Source: Dorea sp. AF36-15AT
Lineage (GTDB): Bacteria > Bacillota > Clostridia > Lachnospirales > Lachnospiraceae
Assembly (NCBI RefSeq): GCF_003477705.1
Contig: NZ_QUDV01000001.1
Location: 248,001 to 312,000 of the forward strand
Length of the DNA: 64,000 nt
Direction of reading: 5' to 3'
Every line of letters starts with the position of its first letter. Position 1 is the stretch's first letter. Positions 6,583-15,357 of the stretch are shown piece by piece. The notes beneath the pieces are model-generated. The model did no database searches. It was not told where the DNA came from and worked only from the letters and a program-made list of their open reading frames with translations. Both the position numbers and the translations under genes were made by a program.

Positions 6583-8898
6583 ATGAACAAGAAGAAAAAT
6601 ATGAGAAGAATGGCTGGAGCCATGGCAGTTGTAGTAGCTGCCGGTGCAGCTGGAACTTGTGGATATCAGAGAAGTGCGATTACTGCAAAGGCAGCTGAGG
6701 TAGATACTGAAAAGCTGGAACAGGTAGCAGAAAACGCACTGTCCACCAAGAGTGATGATACAGAAGAAACAGGAACAACAAAGGAAGAATCTGTATATGT
6801 AAAAGCCGATCCATCCGGTAAAGTAAAGAAGACAACCGTAACCGAATGGCTGAAGAATACAGGAAATGGTGAATTGTCAGATACTTCTGATCTGAGTGAT
6901 ATCAAGAATATCAAAGGTGATGAGGAATACAAAGAGTCTGGCGACGAACTGAGCTGGGAAGCAGTCGGCGATGACATTTACTATCAGGGAACTACAGACA
7001 AGGAACTCCCGGTAGGTGTAAAGATCAGCTACAAGCTGGATGGAAAAGACATCAGCGCCGAGGATCTGCAGGGCAAAGATGGTAAGGTAGAGATCCATAT
7101 CAAGTACTCTAACACATCCAAGTCTACGCAGGATGTAAATGGAGCAAGTGAGGAAGTATTTACACCATTTACCATGATCACAGCAATGTTGCTGCCAGCA
7201 GATCAGTACGAGAATGTACAGATCGACAATGGTAAAGTCATCTCTGATGCAGAACGTCAGATTGTAGTAGGACTGGGATTCCCGGGACTGAATGATAACC
7301 TGAAACTGGAAGACAGTGATCTGGAGCTTCCGGAAGAAGTAACGATTACAGCAGATGTTAAGAATGCAACGGTAGAGCCATCTATCACAGTCGCTACTAC
7401 AGACTTCTTACAGGATCTGGATACAGATAATATTGATGATTTCAGCGACCTGAGCAATTCTATCGATGAGTTGAAAGATGCAACTAATCAGCTAGTAGAT
7501 GGATCGAAAGAAGCTGCAGATGGTGCAAGCCAGCTGGCAGACGGAGCCGGAACACTGAAGAGCGGTACAGCAGCACTTGCAACAGGTGCTAATACATTGG
7601 TAGCAAAAGTCCCAACACTGGTACAGGGCGTGACAGCACTGGATAATGGTGCAAGCGATATCCAGGGAGGTCTGAAGACATTACAGGCATCTGTAGATCA
7701 TAAGAAAGATGTAACCAATCCGAAAGATCAGTCTGGACTGGTAGAAGGTGCAGCAGATTTGAGCACAGGTGTGAATGATTATACGAATAATGTAGCAGCG
7801 CTGAAAGCCGGAATGGAAGCAACGAGTGAAAAACAGCCTAAGTCATTGATGCAGGGGGGAAGTGAACTGGCAGCAGGCGCAAAAGCACTGCAGGCTGGTG
7901 TTGAAACATTAAGTACTAATTTAGGAACATTGACAGGGTATACAGACAGTGCGAATAAGAATGCATCAACAACAGCAACTAAGGCAGCAACTCTTGCAAA
8001 CACTGTAGCAGGACTTACGGCTACAGCGAATGTGGCAGATATTAATGTGACCAAGACAGCAACGTTCGATGACGGTGAGTTGAGAACAGCGTTGAAAAAT
8101 GAGGGAGTTGCAGATGAGAATCTTGACGCAGCAGTGAATGCTGTAAAGAAAGTGGGAGCAACGGTTACTGTTACAAAAGCTGATTTGGATGGTAAAGTAA
8201 CAGCATCCGTAAATGGACTTGCAGGCGCAACGGAATTGGCAAATGAGACTGCACAGGTGGCTAGAAATGCAGCAACAGATGCTGCTTATGCAGATGGAAC
8301 GGCAAAAGGAATCCAGACAGCTGTAGACAAGGGCGATGGAACAGAGAAAAATCCAGTAGGACTTGTGAAATCTTCAAAAGCAGTGGCAGATGGAGCGGCA
8401 ACAGTTAATGGTGGACTTCAGAGTGTAAATACGAATCTGGGATTATTAACATCTAACAATACAAAGCTTCAGACCGGAGCAGCAGCATTATCTGTAGGAT
8501 CACAGAAAGTATCCGCAGGTGTTGCTGAGTTGGCAGCTGGATCTGATGAGCTGAAAGCCGGAACAAGTACTCTTGCAGCCGGAGCAAGCGTTCTTGCAAG
8601 CGGAGCTACACAGCTTGGCTCAGGAGCAACAGCACTGGATGAGGGAACAGGCACATTGAAGACTGGTGCAGACGCACTTGCAGCTGGCAATGAGACATTG
8701 GCAGAAGGTATGGCTGAGTATAAGGCAGAGGCGATTGATAAGCTGACATCACTCTTTGATGGAGATATTGCAAATGTGACAACCAGACTGAAAGCTATTA
8801 CAGATGCAGGTAAGGATTACAAATCATTCGCAGGAATTAAGTCTGATATGAGCGGACGCACAAAGTTCATCATCGAGACAGAGGGAATTGACGACTAA
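6583..8898 (+). CDS. Exported heptad-repeat protein linked to MMPL transporter
   Basis: A 771-residue protein with a basic N terminus and hydrophobic signal segment (about residues 8-37, possible cleavage after AKA). Residues about 40-290 are acidic and beta-rich with no recognised fold. From about 300 onward it carries many seven-residue repeats of the form LxxG (for example LAAGSDE, LKAGTST, LAAGASV), the class found in YhgE/Pip-type proteins. The repeats are interrupted at about 450-600 by an alanine/threonine-rich insert. No C-terminal membrane anchor or sortase motif is seen. It probably works outside the membrane with the transporter; its exact role is not known. Confidence 0.75.
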   Translation: MNKKKNMRRMAGAMAVVVAAGAAGTCGYQRSAITAKAAEVDTEKLEQVAENALSTKSDDTEETGTTKEESVYVKADPSGKVKKTTVTEWLKNTGNGELSDTSDLSDIKNIKGDEEYKESGDELSWEAVGDDIYYQGTTDKELPVGVKISYKLDGKDISAEDLQGKDGKVEIHIKYSNTSKSTQDVNGASEEVFTPFTMITAMLLPADQYENVQIDNGKVISDAERQIVVGLGFPGLNDNLKLEDSDLELPEEVTITADVKNATVEPSITVATTDFLQDLDTDNIDDFSDLSNSIDELKDATNQLVDGSKEAADGASQLADGAGTLKSGTAALATGANTLVAKVPTLVQGVTALDNGASDIQGGLKTLQASVDHKKDVTNPKDQSGLVEGAADLSTGVNDYTNNVAALKAGMEATSEKQPKSLMQGGSELAAGAKALQAGVETLSTNLGTLTGYTDSANKNASTTATKAATLANTVAGLTATANVADINVTKTATFDDGELRTALKNEGVADENLDAAVNAVKKVGATVTVTKADLDGKVTASVNGLAGATELANETAQVARNAATDAAYADGTAKGIQTAVDKGDGTEKNPVGLVKSSKAVADGAATVNGGLQSVNTNLGLLTSNNTKLQTGAAALSVGSQKVSAGVAELAAGSDELKAGTSTLAAGASVLASGATQLGSGATALDEGTGTLKTGADALAAGNETLAEGMAEYKAEAIDKLTSLFDGDIANVTTRLKAITDAGKDYKSFAGIKSDMSGRTKFIIETEGIDD

Positions 8899-8929
8899 TA
8901 TCATCGAAAATATATGGCACATGGAGATG

Positions 8930-8962
8930 TCGGGAAATCAGCAATGGTTTCCCGATGTTTTT
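8930..8962 (+). terminator. Terminator after the MMPL operon
   Basis: An 8-bp stem (8930-8937 with 8948-8955) is followed by TGTTTTT. A stronger 18-bp hairpin begins immediately behind it. Confidence 0.65.
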
Positions 8963-9084
8963 ACTTTACAGGAAATTGCTTTCCTGTAAAGTAAAAACCG
9001 CTCCGCGAGGATGCGCACTGCGGCGGATAAGGTAGATGTCGCAAGCGACCGCCGCAGGCGCGAGAATGTGCCAAGGCACATTCT
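8958..9084. repeat. Series of three intergenic hairpins
   Basis: A perfect 18-bp stem (8958-8975 with 8980-8997) is followed by a GC-rich hairpin (9013-9016 plus 9018-9026 paired with 9049-9057 plus 9058-9061, containing an inner 5-bp stem 9038-9042/9045-9049), and then a perfect 10-bp stem with a 2-base loop (9063-9072 with 9075-9084). No coding sequence lies here. The tandem arrangement resembles repetitive extragenic palindromes more than a terminator. Confidence 0.55.
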
Positions 9085-9117
9085 TTGTTCTGGTTATATA
9101 TTTCTTAACTAATAGAG

Positions 9118-9147
9118 TTGATATATGAATTTATTCTGTGTTAAGAT
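9118..9147 (+). promoter_or_regulatory. Promoter of the cupin gene
   Basis: TTGATA (9118-9123) and TAAGAT (9142-9147) are separated by 18 bases, about 45 bases before the cupin start. Confidence 0.5.
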
Positions 9148-9190
9148 AAAAAACACGTGGAATAATCAATATTAGGAGGAAATTATAATT

Positions 9191-9520
9191 ATGGTTGGAT
9201 ATAAGAATATTGATAAAAAAGCGAAATTAGAATTAAGAGATCAGCTGACTTATCAGCAGGGACAGGTAGTCAGCAAGACTCTGGTACAGAATGATGCAGT
9301 CAGCGTGACATTATTTGCATTTGAGAAGGACGAAGAGATCAGCACACATGAGTCTGGCGGAGATGCGATGGTAACTGTACTGGAGGGAACGGGAAGATTC
9401 ACGATTGAAGGAGATGTATTTATCCTTCATGAGGGTGAGACGATCATCATGCCTGCAAAGAAACCGCATGCAGTATACGGAGAAGAGCGTTTTAAGATGC
9501 TTCTTACAGTTGTATTCTAG
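9191..9520 (+). CDS. Small cupin-domain protein
   Basis: A single-domain cupin of 109 residues. The two cupin motifs are recognisable: motif 1 around STHESGGDAMVTVLEGTGRF (with H and E positions for a metal) and motif 2 around GETIIMPAKKPHAV. Proteins of this size bind a metal and small molecules; the specific function is not predictable. AGGAGG precedes the start. It has its own promoter and lies before a methyltransferase. Confidence 0.8.
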   Translation: MVGYKNIDKKAKLELRDQLTYQQGQVVSKTLVQNDAVSVTLFAFEKDEEISTHESGGDAMVTVLEGTGRFTIEGDVFILHEGETIIMPAKKPHAVYGEERFKMLLTVVF

Positions 9521-9579
9521 CGGATTGATTATGAATGACAGAACAGATAGTATAGATATTATACGAGTGAGGAATTAAT

Positions 9580-10347
9580 ATGGAAGCATATACAAGCTTT
9601 GCGGAAGTTTATGATACTTTCATGGATAATGTACCTTATGAAGAATGGGCAGAATACCTGGCAGAACTGCTTCAGGAATACGATATTGAAGATGGGCTGG
9701 TATTGGATCTTGGATGTGGAACCGGAAGTCTTACTGAGATCCTGGCTACAAAGGGGTATGACATGATTGGCGCAGATGGATCAGCAGAGATGTTGGAAAT
9801 TGCCATGGAGAAGAAAGCACAGAGTGGTCATGACATCTTGTATTTGTTGCAGGATATGCGAGAATTTGAACTTTATGGTACGGTACGTGCTGTGGTAAGT
9901 GTCTGTGATTGTGTGAATTATATTACAGATGAGAAAGAACTGGAGCAGGTATTCCGTCTGGTGAATAATTATCTGGATCCGGAAGGTATATTTATTTTCG
10001 ATTTTAATACAGAGTACAAATACAAAGAGATTCTGGGTGAACAAACCATCGCGGAAGATCGTGAGGATTGTAGTTTTATCTGGGATAATTATTATTATGA
10101 AGACGAAAGCATGAATGAGTACGAGCTGACACTCTTTATTAAAGAGCAGGACAGCAACCTGTACCGCAAATACCAGGAAATGCATTATCAAAAAGCCTAT
10201 ACATTGGATGCAATGCGGGAGCTTATAGAGTGGTCAGGACTGGAATTTGTGACTGCTTATGATGCCTATACGAGAAAGGCGCCGACAGAGACCAGTGAAC
10301 GTATCTGTGTGGTAGCAAGAGAACATGGTAAGGGTGTTCCGAATTAG
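9580..10347 (+). CDS. Class I SAM-dependent methyltransferase
   Basis: A 255-residue protein with the class I methyltransferase fold. Motif I is VLDLGCGTGSLTE at about residues 45-57, an acidic residue ending strand 2 is seen at IGADGS, and a DMREFEL loop follows. The C-terminal part is a mixed alpha/beta extension. The N terminus YTSFAEVYDTFMDNVPYEEW is typical of a large Firmicutes group of unknown substrate. A GAGG ribosome site precedes the ATG. It lies just before hslO on the same strand. Confidence 0.85.
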   Translation: MEAYTSFAEVYDTFMDNVPYEEWAEYLAELLQEYDIEDGLVLDLGCGTGSLTEILATKGYDMIGADGSAEMLEIAMEKKAQSGHDILYLLQDMREFELYGTVRAVVSVCDCVNYITDEKELEQVFRLVNNYLDPEGIFIFDFNTEYKYKEILGEQTIAEDREDCSFIWDNYYYEDESMNEYELTLFIKEQDSNLYRKYQEMHYQKAYTLDAMRELIEWSGLEFVTAYDAYTRKAPTETSERICVVAREHGKGVPN

Positions 10348-10408
10348 ATGTGCAGGTATAATTTAAAGATAGATTAGATCAAGGACAGAAGAGAAAGGAG
10401 TTTTTTAT

Positions 10409-11293
10409 ATGACAGATTATATTGTCAGAGCGACAGCGGCAGATGGACAGATCCGTGCATTTGCAGCTTATACAAAAGATGTAGTAGAGGAAGCGAGAAG
10501 GCGTCATAATACCAGTCCTACTGCGACGGTAGCATTGGGACAGTTGCTGACAGCTGGTACAATGATGGGAGCTATGATGAAGAATGATACCGATATTCTT
10601 ACATTGCAGATCCGCTGCGACGGACCATTAGGAGGTCTTACCGTAACCGCTGATAATCAGGGTAATGTCAAAGGATATGCAGTTCATCCGGATGTGGATG
10701 TACCGGTAAAGAATGGACAGATCAATGTGGCTGATGCATTGGATCTTGGTGTGCTGAATGTTATTAAAGATATGGGACTGAAAGAGCCATACGTGGGACA
10801 GACCATTCTGGAGACTAGTGAGATCGCAAAGGATCTGACATATTATTACATGAATTCAGAGCAGGTTCCATCTTCTGTAGGACTTGGCGTGTTGATGAAC
10901 AAAGATAACACAGTAAAATGTGCAGGTGGATTTATCATTCAGCTGATGCCATTTGCAGAAGATGCAACGATCGATAAGCTGGAAGAGAACTTGAAGAATG
11001 TAACATCTGTTACAGAGCTGCTGGATCATGGATGTACACCGGAAGGACTGTTGGAAGCACTTCTTGGCAATCTTGGAATTGAAGTTCTGGATACACTTCC
11101 GACACAGTTCCACTGCAACTGTTCAAAAGAGCGTGTGGAAAAGGCGGTTGCCAGTGTTGGACGTGAGGATCTCCAGGCAATGATCGATGATGGTGAAGAT
11201 ATTGAAGTGAAGTGCGATTTCTGTAACAGCACTTACAAATATACAGTGGATGAGCTGAAAGAGATTCTGAAAGAGAGCAACGAAGAAGAGTAA
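10409..11293 (+). CDS. hslO: Redox-regulated chaperone Hsp33
   Basis: A 294-residue cytoplasmic chaperone switched on by oxidation. The C-terminal zinc-binding redox switch is intact: C236 and C238 (CNC) and C269 and C272 (CDFC), giving the CxC-x30-CxxC pattern. Length and N-terminal DYIVRATA match the family. AAAGGAG precedes the ATG. It is followed by nadE after a 56-base gap. Confidence 0.95.
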   Translation: MTDYIVRATAADGQIRAFAAYTKDVVEEARRRHNTSPTATVALGQLLTAGTMMGAMMKNDTDILTLQIRCDGPLGGLTVTADNQGNVKGYAVHPDVDVPVKNGQINVADALDLGVLNVIKDMGLKEPYVGQTILETSEIAKDLTYYYMNSEQVPSSVGLGVLMNKDNTVKCAGGFIIQLMPFAEDATIDKLEENLKNVTSVTELLDHGCTPEGLLEALLGNLGIEVLDTLPTQFHCNCSKERVEKAVASVGREDLQAMIDDGEDIEVKCDFCNSTYKYTVDELKEILKESNEEE

Positions 11294-11349
11294 ATTGAAT
11301 AAGACTTGCATGAGAGATTGCTGCAAAAGCAATAGACAAGGAGAAAGGC

Positions 11350-13266
11350 ATGAAACAGGGATTTGTAAAGGTTGCAGCAGTGACACCGTATATCCGTGTT
11401 GCTGATGTGGAGTTTAACAAGGAACAGATCTGCAGGAAAATGGATGAAGCGGCAGCGTCTGGAGCGAAGATTATCGTATTTCCGGAGCTCTGCGTGACAG
11501 GCTATACATGTAGTGATCTGTTTACACAGGATGTACTTTTGGATCATGCAAGAGAGGTTTTAACAGAGATTGCAGCGCATACCAGAGATATGGATGCGTT
11601 GGTATTTGTGGGCGCGCCGCTGGCAGTAGATGGGGAACTGTATAATGTGGCTGCGGCTATGAATCATGGGAAGATTCTTGGACTGACAACGAAGACATTT
11701 TTGCCGAATTACGGGGAATTCTATGAGATGCGTCAGTTCAGAGAAGGGCCGGAAAAGGCCAGAGAGATTGAATTTGATGGGGAAATGGTGCCGTTTGGAC
11801 CAAAGATCCTGTTTACTGCAAAGCAGATGGAACATCTGATTGTGGCAGCTGAGATCTGTGAAGATGTATGGTCGCCGGTGCCGCCAAGCATCGAAGCAGT
11901 ACGAGAAGGTGCAACAGTGATCGTGAACTGTTCCGCCAGTGATGAGACAATCGGAAAGGCAACATATCGTGAAAGCCTGATTGAGGGTCAGTCAGCAAGA
12001 CTGATCGCAGGATATATTTACTCCAATGCAGGAGAAGGGGAATCCACTACGGATCTGGTATTTGGCGGACACAATCTGATTGCGGAGAATGGCACAATTC
12101 TGGCGGAAAGCAAACGGTTCGAGAATGGAATCATCTATTCAGAGATTGATGTGAATCGTCTGATGAGCGAGCGGAGAAAGAATACGACATTTAAGACAGC
12201 AAAGGAACGTACGCTGACGCGTGTGCCGTTTGATATCGAGATTACAGAGACAGAGCTGACCCGTGTATTTCCGTCGCGTCCGTTTGTGCCGAGTGAGAAC
12301 AGAGAACGAGCAAAGCGTTGTGAAGAGATTCTGACCATTCAGGCAATGGGGCTGAAAAAGAGATTGGAGCATACCCATGCAAAATGTGCGGTGGTTGGTA
12401 TTTCCGGTGGACTGGATTCTACACTGGCTCTGCTTGTGACGGCAAAAGCATTTGATGCTCTTGGATTAGACAGAAAGCACATTATTTCTGTGACTATGCC
12501 ATGTTTTGGAACCACAGACCGTACCTATAATAATGCATGCAAGATGTCATTATCACTGGGCGCGGAGCTTCGTGAAGTACCGATCGCAGCAGCGGTTATG
12601 CAGCATTTCAAAGATATCGGTCATGATCCGGAAGATCACAGCGTAACCTATGAGAACAGCCAGGCGAGAGAGCGTACCCAGGTCATTATGGATATTGCCA
12701 ATGCCAATGGCGGTATGGTCATCGGTACCGGTGATATGTCAGAACTGGCACTTGGCTGGGCAACTTATAATGGAGATCACATGTCGATGTATGGTGTAAA
12801 CGCATCTGTACCAAAGACACTGGTACGCCATCTGGTGCAGTATTATGCAGATACGACAGATGATAAGGAACTGCAGGAGGTTCTGTACGATGTGTTAGAT
12901 ACACCGGTAAGTCCGGAACTTTTGCCGCCAAAAGATGGCAAGATCGCACAGAAGACGGAAGACCTTGTAGGACCATACGAACTGCATGACTTCTTCCTGT
13001 ATTATTTTCTGCGTTTTGGATATGCACCGTCCAAAATCTATCGGATTGCAAAGTATTCATTCGCAGGAGAATACGATGACGAGACCATATATAAATGGCT
13101 CAGAACCTTCTGCTGGCGATTCTTCGCACAACAGTTCAAACGTTCCTGTCTGCCAGATGGCCCGAAGGTCGGAACCGTAGCACTGTCGCCGAGAGGAGAC
13201 TGGCGTATGCCGAGTGATGCATGCGTGGCAAGCTGGATGCGGGATCTGGAGCAGGTAGTAAGATAA
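11350..13266 (+). CDS. nadE: Glutamine-dependent NAD+ synthetase
   Basis: A 638-residue two-domain enzyme making NAD from deamido-NAD, ATP and glutamine. The N-terminal nitrilase-type glutaminase contains the catalytic glutamate (FPELCVTGYT, E46) and cysteine (AAEICEDVW, about residue 169). The synthetase domain has the pyrophosphatase loop GISGGLDST near 350. The length fits the long glutamine-using class rather than the short ammonia-using NadE. AAGGAG lies just before the start. Confidence 0.95.
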   Translation: MKQGFVKVAAVTPYIRVADVEFNKEQICRKMDEAAASGAKIIVFPELCVTGYTCSDLFTQDVLLDHAREVLTEIAAHTRDMDALVFVGAPLAVDGELYNVAAAMNHGKILGLTTKTFLPNYGEFYEMRQFREGPEKAREIEFDGEMVPFGPKILFTAKQMEHLIVAAEICEDVWSPVPPSIEAVREGATVIVNCSASDETIGKATYRESLIEGQSARLIAGYIYSNAGEGESTTDLVFGGHNLIAENGTILAESKRFENGIIYSEIDVNRLMSERRKNTTFKTAKERTLTRVPFDIEITETELTRVFPSRPFVPSENRERAKRCEEILTIQAMGLKKRLEHTHAKCAVVGISGGLDSTLALLVTAKAFDALGLDRKHIISVTMPCFGTTDRTYNNACKMSLSLGAELREVPIAAAVMQHFKDIGHDPEDHSVTYENSQARERTQVIMDIANANGGMVIGTGDMSELALGWATYNGDHMSMYGVNASVPKTLVRHLVQYYADTTDDKELQEVLYDVLDTPVSPELLPPKDGKIAQKTEDLVGPYELHDFFLYYFLRFGYAPSKIYRIAKYSFAGEYDDETIYKWLRTFCWRFFAQQFKRSCLPDGPKVGTVALSPRGDWRMPSDACVASWMRDLEQVVR

Positions 13267-13289
13267 TTTGTGAAATATGAGGTGTTCAT

Positions 13290-14402
13290 ATGAGAAAAAT
13301 AACTTGTTATCTGTTCCTTATCCTCATAATGCTGACCGTGACAGGCTGCGGTTATACGAGAGAAGAGAAAAAAGCGATGAAACGTTATGAAAAACAGGGA
13401 CGTGAAAATGCGAAGAATTATATCAAAGAGAAGTATGGATTTGACGCAGCGATTAAGAAACTGACCTGTGAGACATACAATTCTGGTCCGGTGCCAGATT
13501 TTTCACCTTCACCGACTGGAAATGTGTTTGTGAAAATGAATTATCATGGAGAAGATTTCTCGGTTGTTATTTCCGGAGAGAATACGAATACGGATGGAAT
13601 TGACAATTATCAGCTTAAAAAGATTGCCACAGCATTGAAACAGGAGCTGTATGAAATTACGGGATTTCATGCAGATGGTGTATATGTGAGTTATGGAGAA
13701 TATGGATCGACAAATGAAGAAAAGAATGGAATGATTCATACATTTTATGACGGAGAGAATTTAGCAGAAATTCTGCAAAATGAATCTTCTAGAGCAGTTA
13801 TATCCTATGTGAATCATCCAGTGGATCAGATTCCTGTATCGGAAGTGAGCTGGAAGACTGGTGTGGATACCATGTTGCTGGTAGATTATGAGAGTCAGGA
13901 AGCGTATCAGTCAGTCTGCCAGCCATATTATAATCTGACTGGATGGCCGATTGAGAATGGTATTGAAGATCAGCTGTATCTGGTGAATGGGTATCGCGTT
14001 GTAAATGCGGGCGAAGATAGTTATATGAAATGTGAGAAGAAAATTCAGGATGATATCATTTTAATTACCGAGAAGCCTGAAGAACGAGTTGATCTTGAAA
14101 AGTCTGTGTTGGATTCACCGGATAACTGGAACGGAAATGGTTTTATTGATGCGAAACAGGTGGCTGACGCGTATGATGTTGAGACGGGATCTGCAAAAGT
14201 ATATGTGTATTTTCCAGTGAGAAAATTAAACACAAAAGATGTAGACCGTGCACAGTTGGTTAAACAGTATCAGTATCAGGGCAGGACTTGCTATGATAAT
14301 ATAATCAGCAGAGTGACTGATGATGGAAGATATATCCATGGCATTGTCTACACGAGAGATGAGTTGGAGATAAAAATATCAGTGTTTGTAGATCAAAAAT
14401 AA
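13290..14402 (+). CDS. Lipoprotein of unknown function
   Basis: A 370-residue predicted lipoprotein. The N terminus has two basic residues, a hydrophobic stretch and a lipobox ending at C20 (LTVTGC), so it should be anchored on the outer face of the membrane. The mature part is charged and polar with no domain I can name. GAGGTG precedes the start. It follows nadE by 23 bases and may be co-transcribed. Confidence 0.75.
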   Translation: MRKITCYLFLILIMLTVTGCGYTREEKKAMKRYEKQGRENAKNYIKEKYGFDAAIKKLTCETYNSGPVPDFSPSPTGNVFVKMNYHGEDFSVVISGENTNTDGIDNYQLKKIATALKQELYEITGFHADGVYVSYGEYGSTNEEKNGMIHTFYDGENLAEILQNESSRAVISYVNHPVDQIPVSEVSWKTGVDTMLLVDYESQEAYQSVCQPYYNLTGWPIENGIEDQLYLVNGYRVVNAGEDSYMKCEKKIQDDIILITEKPEERVDLEKSVLDSPDNWNGNGFIDAKQVADAYDVETGSAKVYVYFPVRKLNTKDVDRAQLVKQYQYQGRTCYDNIISRVTDDGRYIHGIVYTRDELEIKISVFVDQK

Positions 14403-14407
14403 AAGTA

Positions 14408-14447
14408 AAGGACAGAGCTCTGAAAATCTCTCTCAGGTTCTGTCCTT
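14408..14447. terminator. Possible hairpin between convergent genes
   Basis: A 9-bp stem (14408-14416 with 14439-14447) with a long loop that itself holds a small hairpin lies between the lipoprotein gene and the S1-domain gene. No strong T run follows on either strand, so terminator activity is uncertain. Confidence 0.4.
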
Positions 14448-14491
14448 AATCATTAATGACATGTTTTATATGCACAAAAATTGAAACAGTC

Positions 14492-15181
14492 TTACAGCTT
14501 GATATTCTTGAACAGTGATCCAAGGCTTGTTCCAATCTCTTCTGCTTTCGGGATCTCTACCTTTTCTACAATCTCTTCTTCCTCCGGTTTTTCTTCCAGT
14601 GCTTTCATGCTGAGACTGATCTTGCCATCTTTGACGCCGATGACTTTAACTTGAACCTCGTCACCTTTCTTCAGTACGTCGCCGACAGATTTGACGCGTT
14701 TGCTGCTGATCTGGGAGATGTGTACCAGACCGGACAGACCATTTTCCAGACGGATGAATGCACCGTAGTTCTGAATGCTTTCTACGACACCTGACATAAC
14801 GCTTCCTGTCTGAATAGCAGCGATCTGCGCTTCACGCTCTTTCTGTTCTTCTTCCTTCAGAATCTCGCGGGCTGAGAGTACCAGACGGTTCTCTGCTTCA
14901 TTTACATCAATAACGATGACATCTAATTCTTTCAGAAGATAATCTTCCAGATTCTCAATGTAAGAGAGGGACATTCTGGAAGCAGGGATGAATCCGCGCA
15001 ACCCTTCGACCATGGCAATTGCACCGCCATTTACAATACCTTCGATCTTAATATGAAGGCGGGTCTTGTTGTCCATATAACCTTTGACCACGTTCCATGG
15101 ATTGGCATCGTCAAAGTGTGCCTCATAGTTAGCCATACTTTCGGCCTGTGTTGCTTCGTTCTGCATAATTTCTTCGCTCAT
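14492..15181 (-). CDS. S1-type RNA-binding domain protein
   Basis: A 229-residue protein with two S1 domains: a divergent one (about residues 30-105) and a canonical one (about 122-190, GSVMSGVVESIQNYGAFIRL with GLVHISQIS). The C-terminal tail is acidic. Such short S1 proteins are relatives of ribosomal protein S1 and bind RNA. The ATG at 15181 is chosen because it has AAAGGA upstream; a GTG at 15202 would place that site inside the gene. Its precise role is unknown. Confidence 0.85.
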   Translation of the reverse strand: MSEEIMQNEATQAESMANYEAHFDDANPWNVVKGYMDNKTRLHIKIEGIVNGGAIAMVEGLRGFIPASRMSLSYIENLEDYLLKELDVIVIDVNEAENRLVLSAREILKEEEQKEREAQIAAIQTGSVMSGVVESIQNYGAFIRLENGLSGLVHISQISSKRVKSVGDVLKKGDEVQVKVIGVKDGKISLSMKALEEKPEEEEIVEKVEIPKAEEIGTSLGSLFKNIKL

Positions 15182-15357
15182 AATGTTCTGTCCTTTCCTC
15201 ACTGCGTAGCAGCTTTCTCAATCAATTAGTAATATTATATCATAGAGATAACTACAGTTCAAAAGAAAATACGAAGATATGTGAAAATGCGGTTGACGAA
15301 AGCTAAAAAAAATGGCAATCTAGATAATAGAGGAATATATTCCAGGGAGATGTATGT

